From contig JNEM01011892.1 of the NCBI GenBank assembly GCA_000697335.1, forward strand, positions 1 through 32,827: a stretch of 32,827 bases of DNA, given 5' to 3'. Both the position numbers and the translations under genes were made by a program. The notes below the pieces were generated by a model that did no database searches, had not been told where the DNA came from, and was given only the letters and a program-made list of their open reading frames with translations. Shown piece by piece: positions 32,001 through 32,827 of this stretch (position 1 is the first letter of the stretch; each line of letters starts with the position of its first letter). This DNA comes from Conidiobolus incongruus B7586 (Eukaryota; Entomophthoromycota; Entomophthoromycetes; Entomophthorales; Conidiobolaceae).

Positions 32001-32827
32001 GGAATAATAATGTACTAAATACATTTTTGTCATCTTTTGTCTAAATAAACAATTCTTACTATGTTTTCGCTTCCAAAATACAAGATTAAGTTAGAGTCTT
32101 ATATTAGGTAACTTAAATATGTGATAGAGTTAGAAAGGCTAAAATTATATAAACTATATCTGAATTCAAGTTTTACACAATTTTTTAATATATAAAAATA
32201 GTTTAACTTCTAAAAACAATATATAAAATACAAAACAAAAAAAATACTAAATAAAAATTTTGTTTAATATATTGGAAATATAACCTTTGAAAAATGATAT
32301 AAAATTAAAAATAGTTTCCCAAAATATAAAATTATTTGAAAAATTGGATCAAGGCTTAATCAAAATTATAATATCTTAATCATATTAAAACAAATATATA
32401 ATGGAAAAAGGATAAGATATATTAAAATTTTGATTTTTTATTACTTAATTTCTTTATAATTTAGCTTAATAATATTGAAACTTAAATTCTTGGTTAATTA
32501 TATTTATTAGTTAAATACTTAAATCTTTGATATTATATATTTAATAAATTATATTTTTTTTAATTTAATATAATAACAACCTATTAATAATTTAATGAGT
32601 TTGTTATCCTCTTTTAAAACTGTTTTTAAATTTTTTTGTTTAATATAATCATTATTTATTAATATTTAAGAAATTTATAATTAAAATAAATATAATTAAT
32701 ATTAAGTTAAATATCTAAAAATTAAAAAAAATATTGTTAGATTATATTGGAATTTTATTTTAAATAAATACTAAATACAAGATTAAAATTTATTATTATA
32801 ATATAGTGTTTTTGATATTATATTAGA
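32001..32827. other. AT-rich end of window
   Basis: No feature is recognised up to the window edge; a remnant of the preceding coding relic could extend a little further. Confidence 0.4.

Noticed and set aside
1-32827. CRISPR array, bacterial operon or plasmid features
   Set aside because: The spliceosomal introns and Pol III tRNA signals make this eukaryotic nuclear DNA, and no regularly spaced repeats were seen.

Overview
The window reads as nuclear DNA of a very AT-rich fungus, probably an early-diverging (zygomycete-grade) lineage; an Entomophthoromycotina/Conidiobolus-like genome is my best guess, not a proof. Reasons: genes with short GT-AG introns (about 50-80 bp), a fungal MTC1-type gene, a class II eIF4E, the spliceosomal cyclophilin PPWD1, a CCG-motif tetraspanin, a Pol III tRNA-type gene and mariner transposon copies. 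Coding DNA is clearly richer in G+C than the spacers, which are long AT deserts.

Layout: 1-1120 decayed mariner copy A. 1827-2896 eIF4E-family gene, six exons (+). 3395-5571 PPWD1, six exons (+). 5746-6649 tetraspanin, three exons (-), convergent with PPWD1. 7280-8256 eroded coding relic (-). 9190-11736 mariner copy B, apparently split by a roughly 1.4 kb insert. 11849-12127 eroded coding relic (+). 13347-14576 MTC1-like gene (+). 14985-15066 tRNA-type gene. 15925-17232 a second kind of DNA element with near-perfect terminal inverted repeats. 17470-17787 small SMP/LEA-like protein. 18.2-18.8 kb faint relic. 19834-23676 intronless gene for an unrecognised 1280-residue protein. 23.7-27.6 kb near-featureless desert. 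27610-27829 damaged (or minimally spliced) SMP-like copy, followed at 28505-28768 by an intact two-repeat SMP-like gene. 29834-31108 mariner copy C with both ends visible. 31532-32000 another eroded coding stretch.

Functionally the genes are mostly unrelated housekeeping or stress functions: cap binding (eIF4E class II), spliceosome-linked proline isomerisation (PPWD1), membrane organisation (tetraspanin), an MTC1-type protein, and a dispersed set of three small hydrophilic SMP/LEA-like loci. The most interesting items are the orphan 1280-residue protein with an acidic-flanked FVLI motif in a disordered loop, the SMP-like family with one member in decay, the unclassified 1.3 kb TIR element, the tRNA gene with an oversized anticodon loop, and several single-frame coding relics showing how genes erode in this genome.
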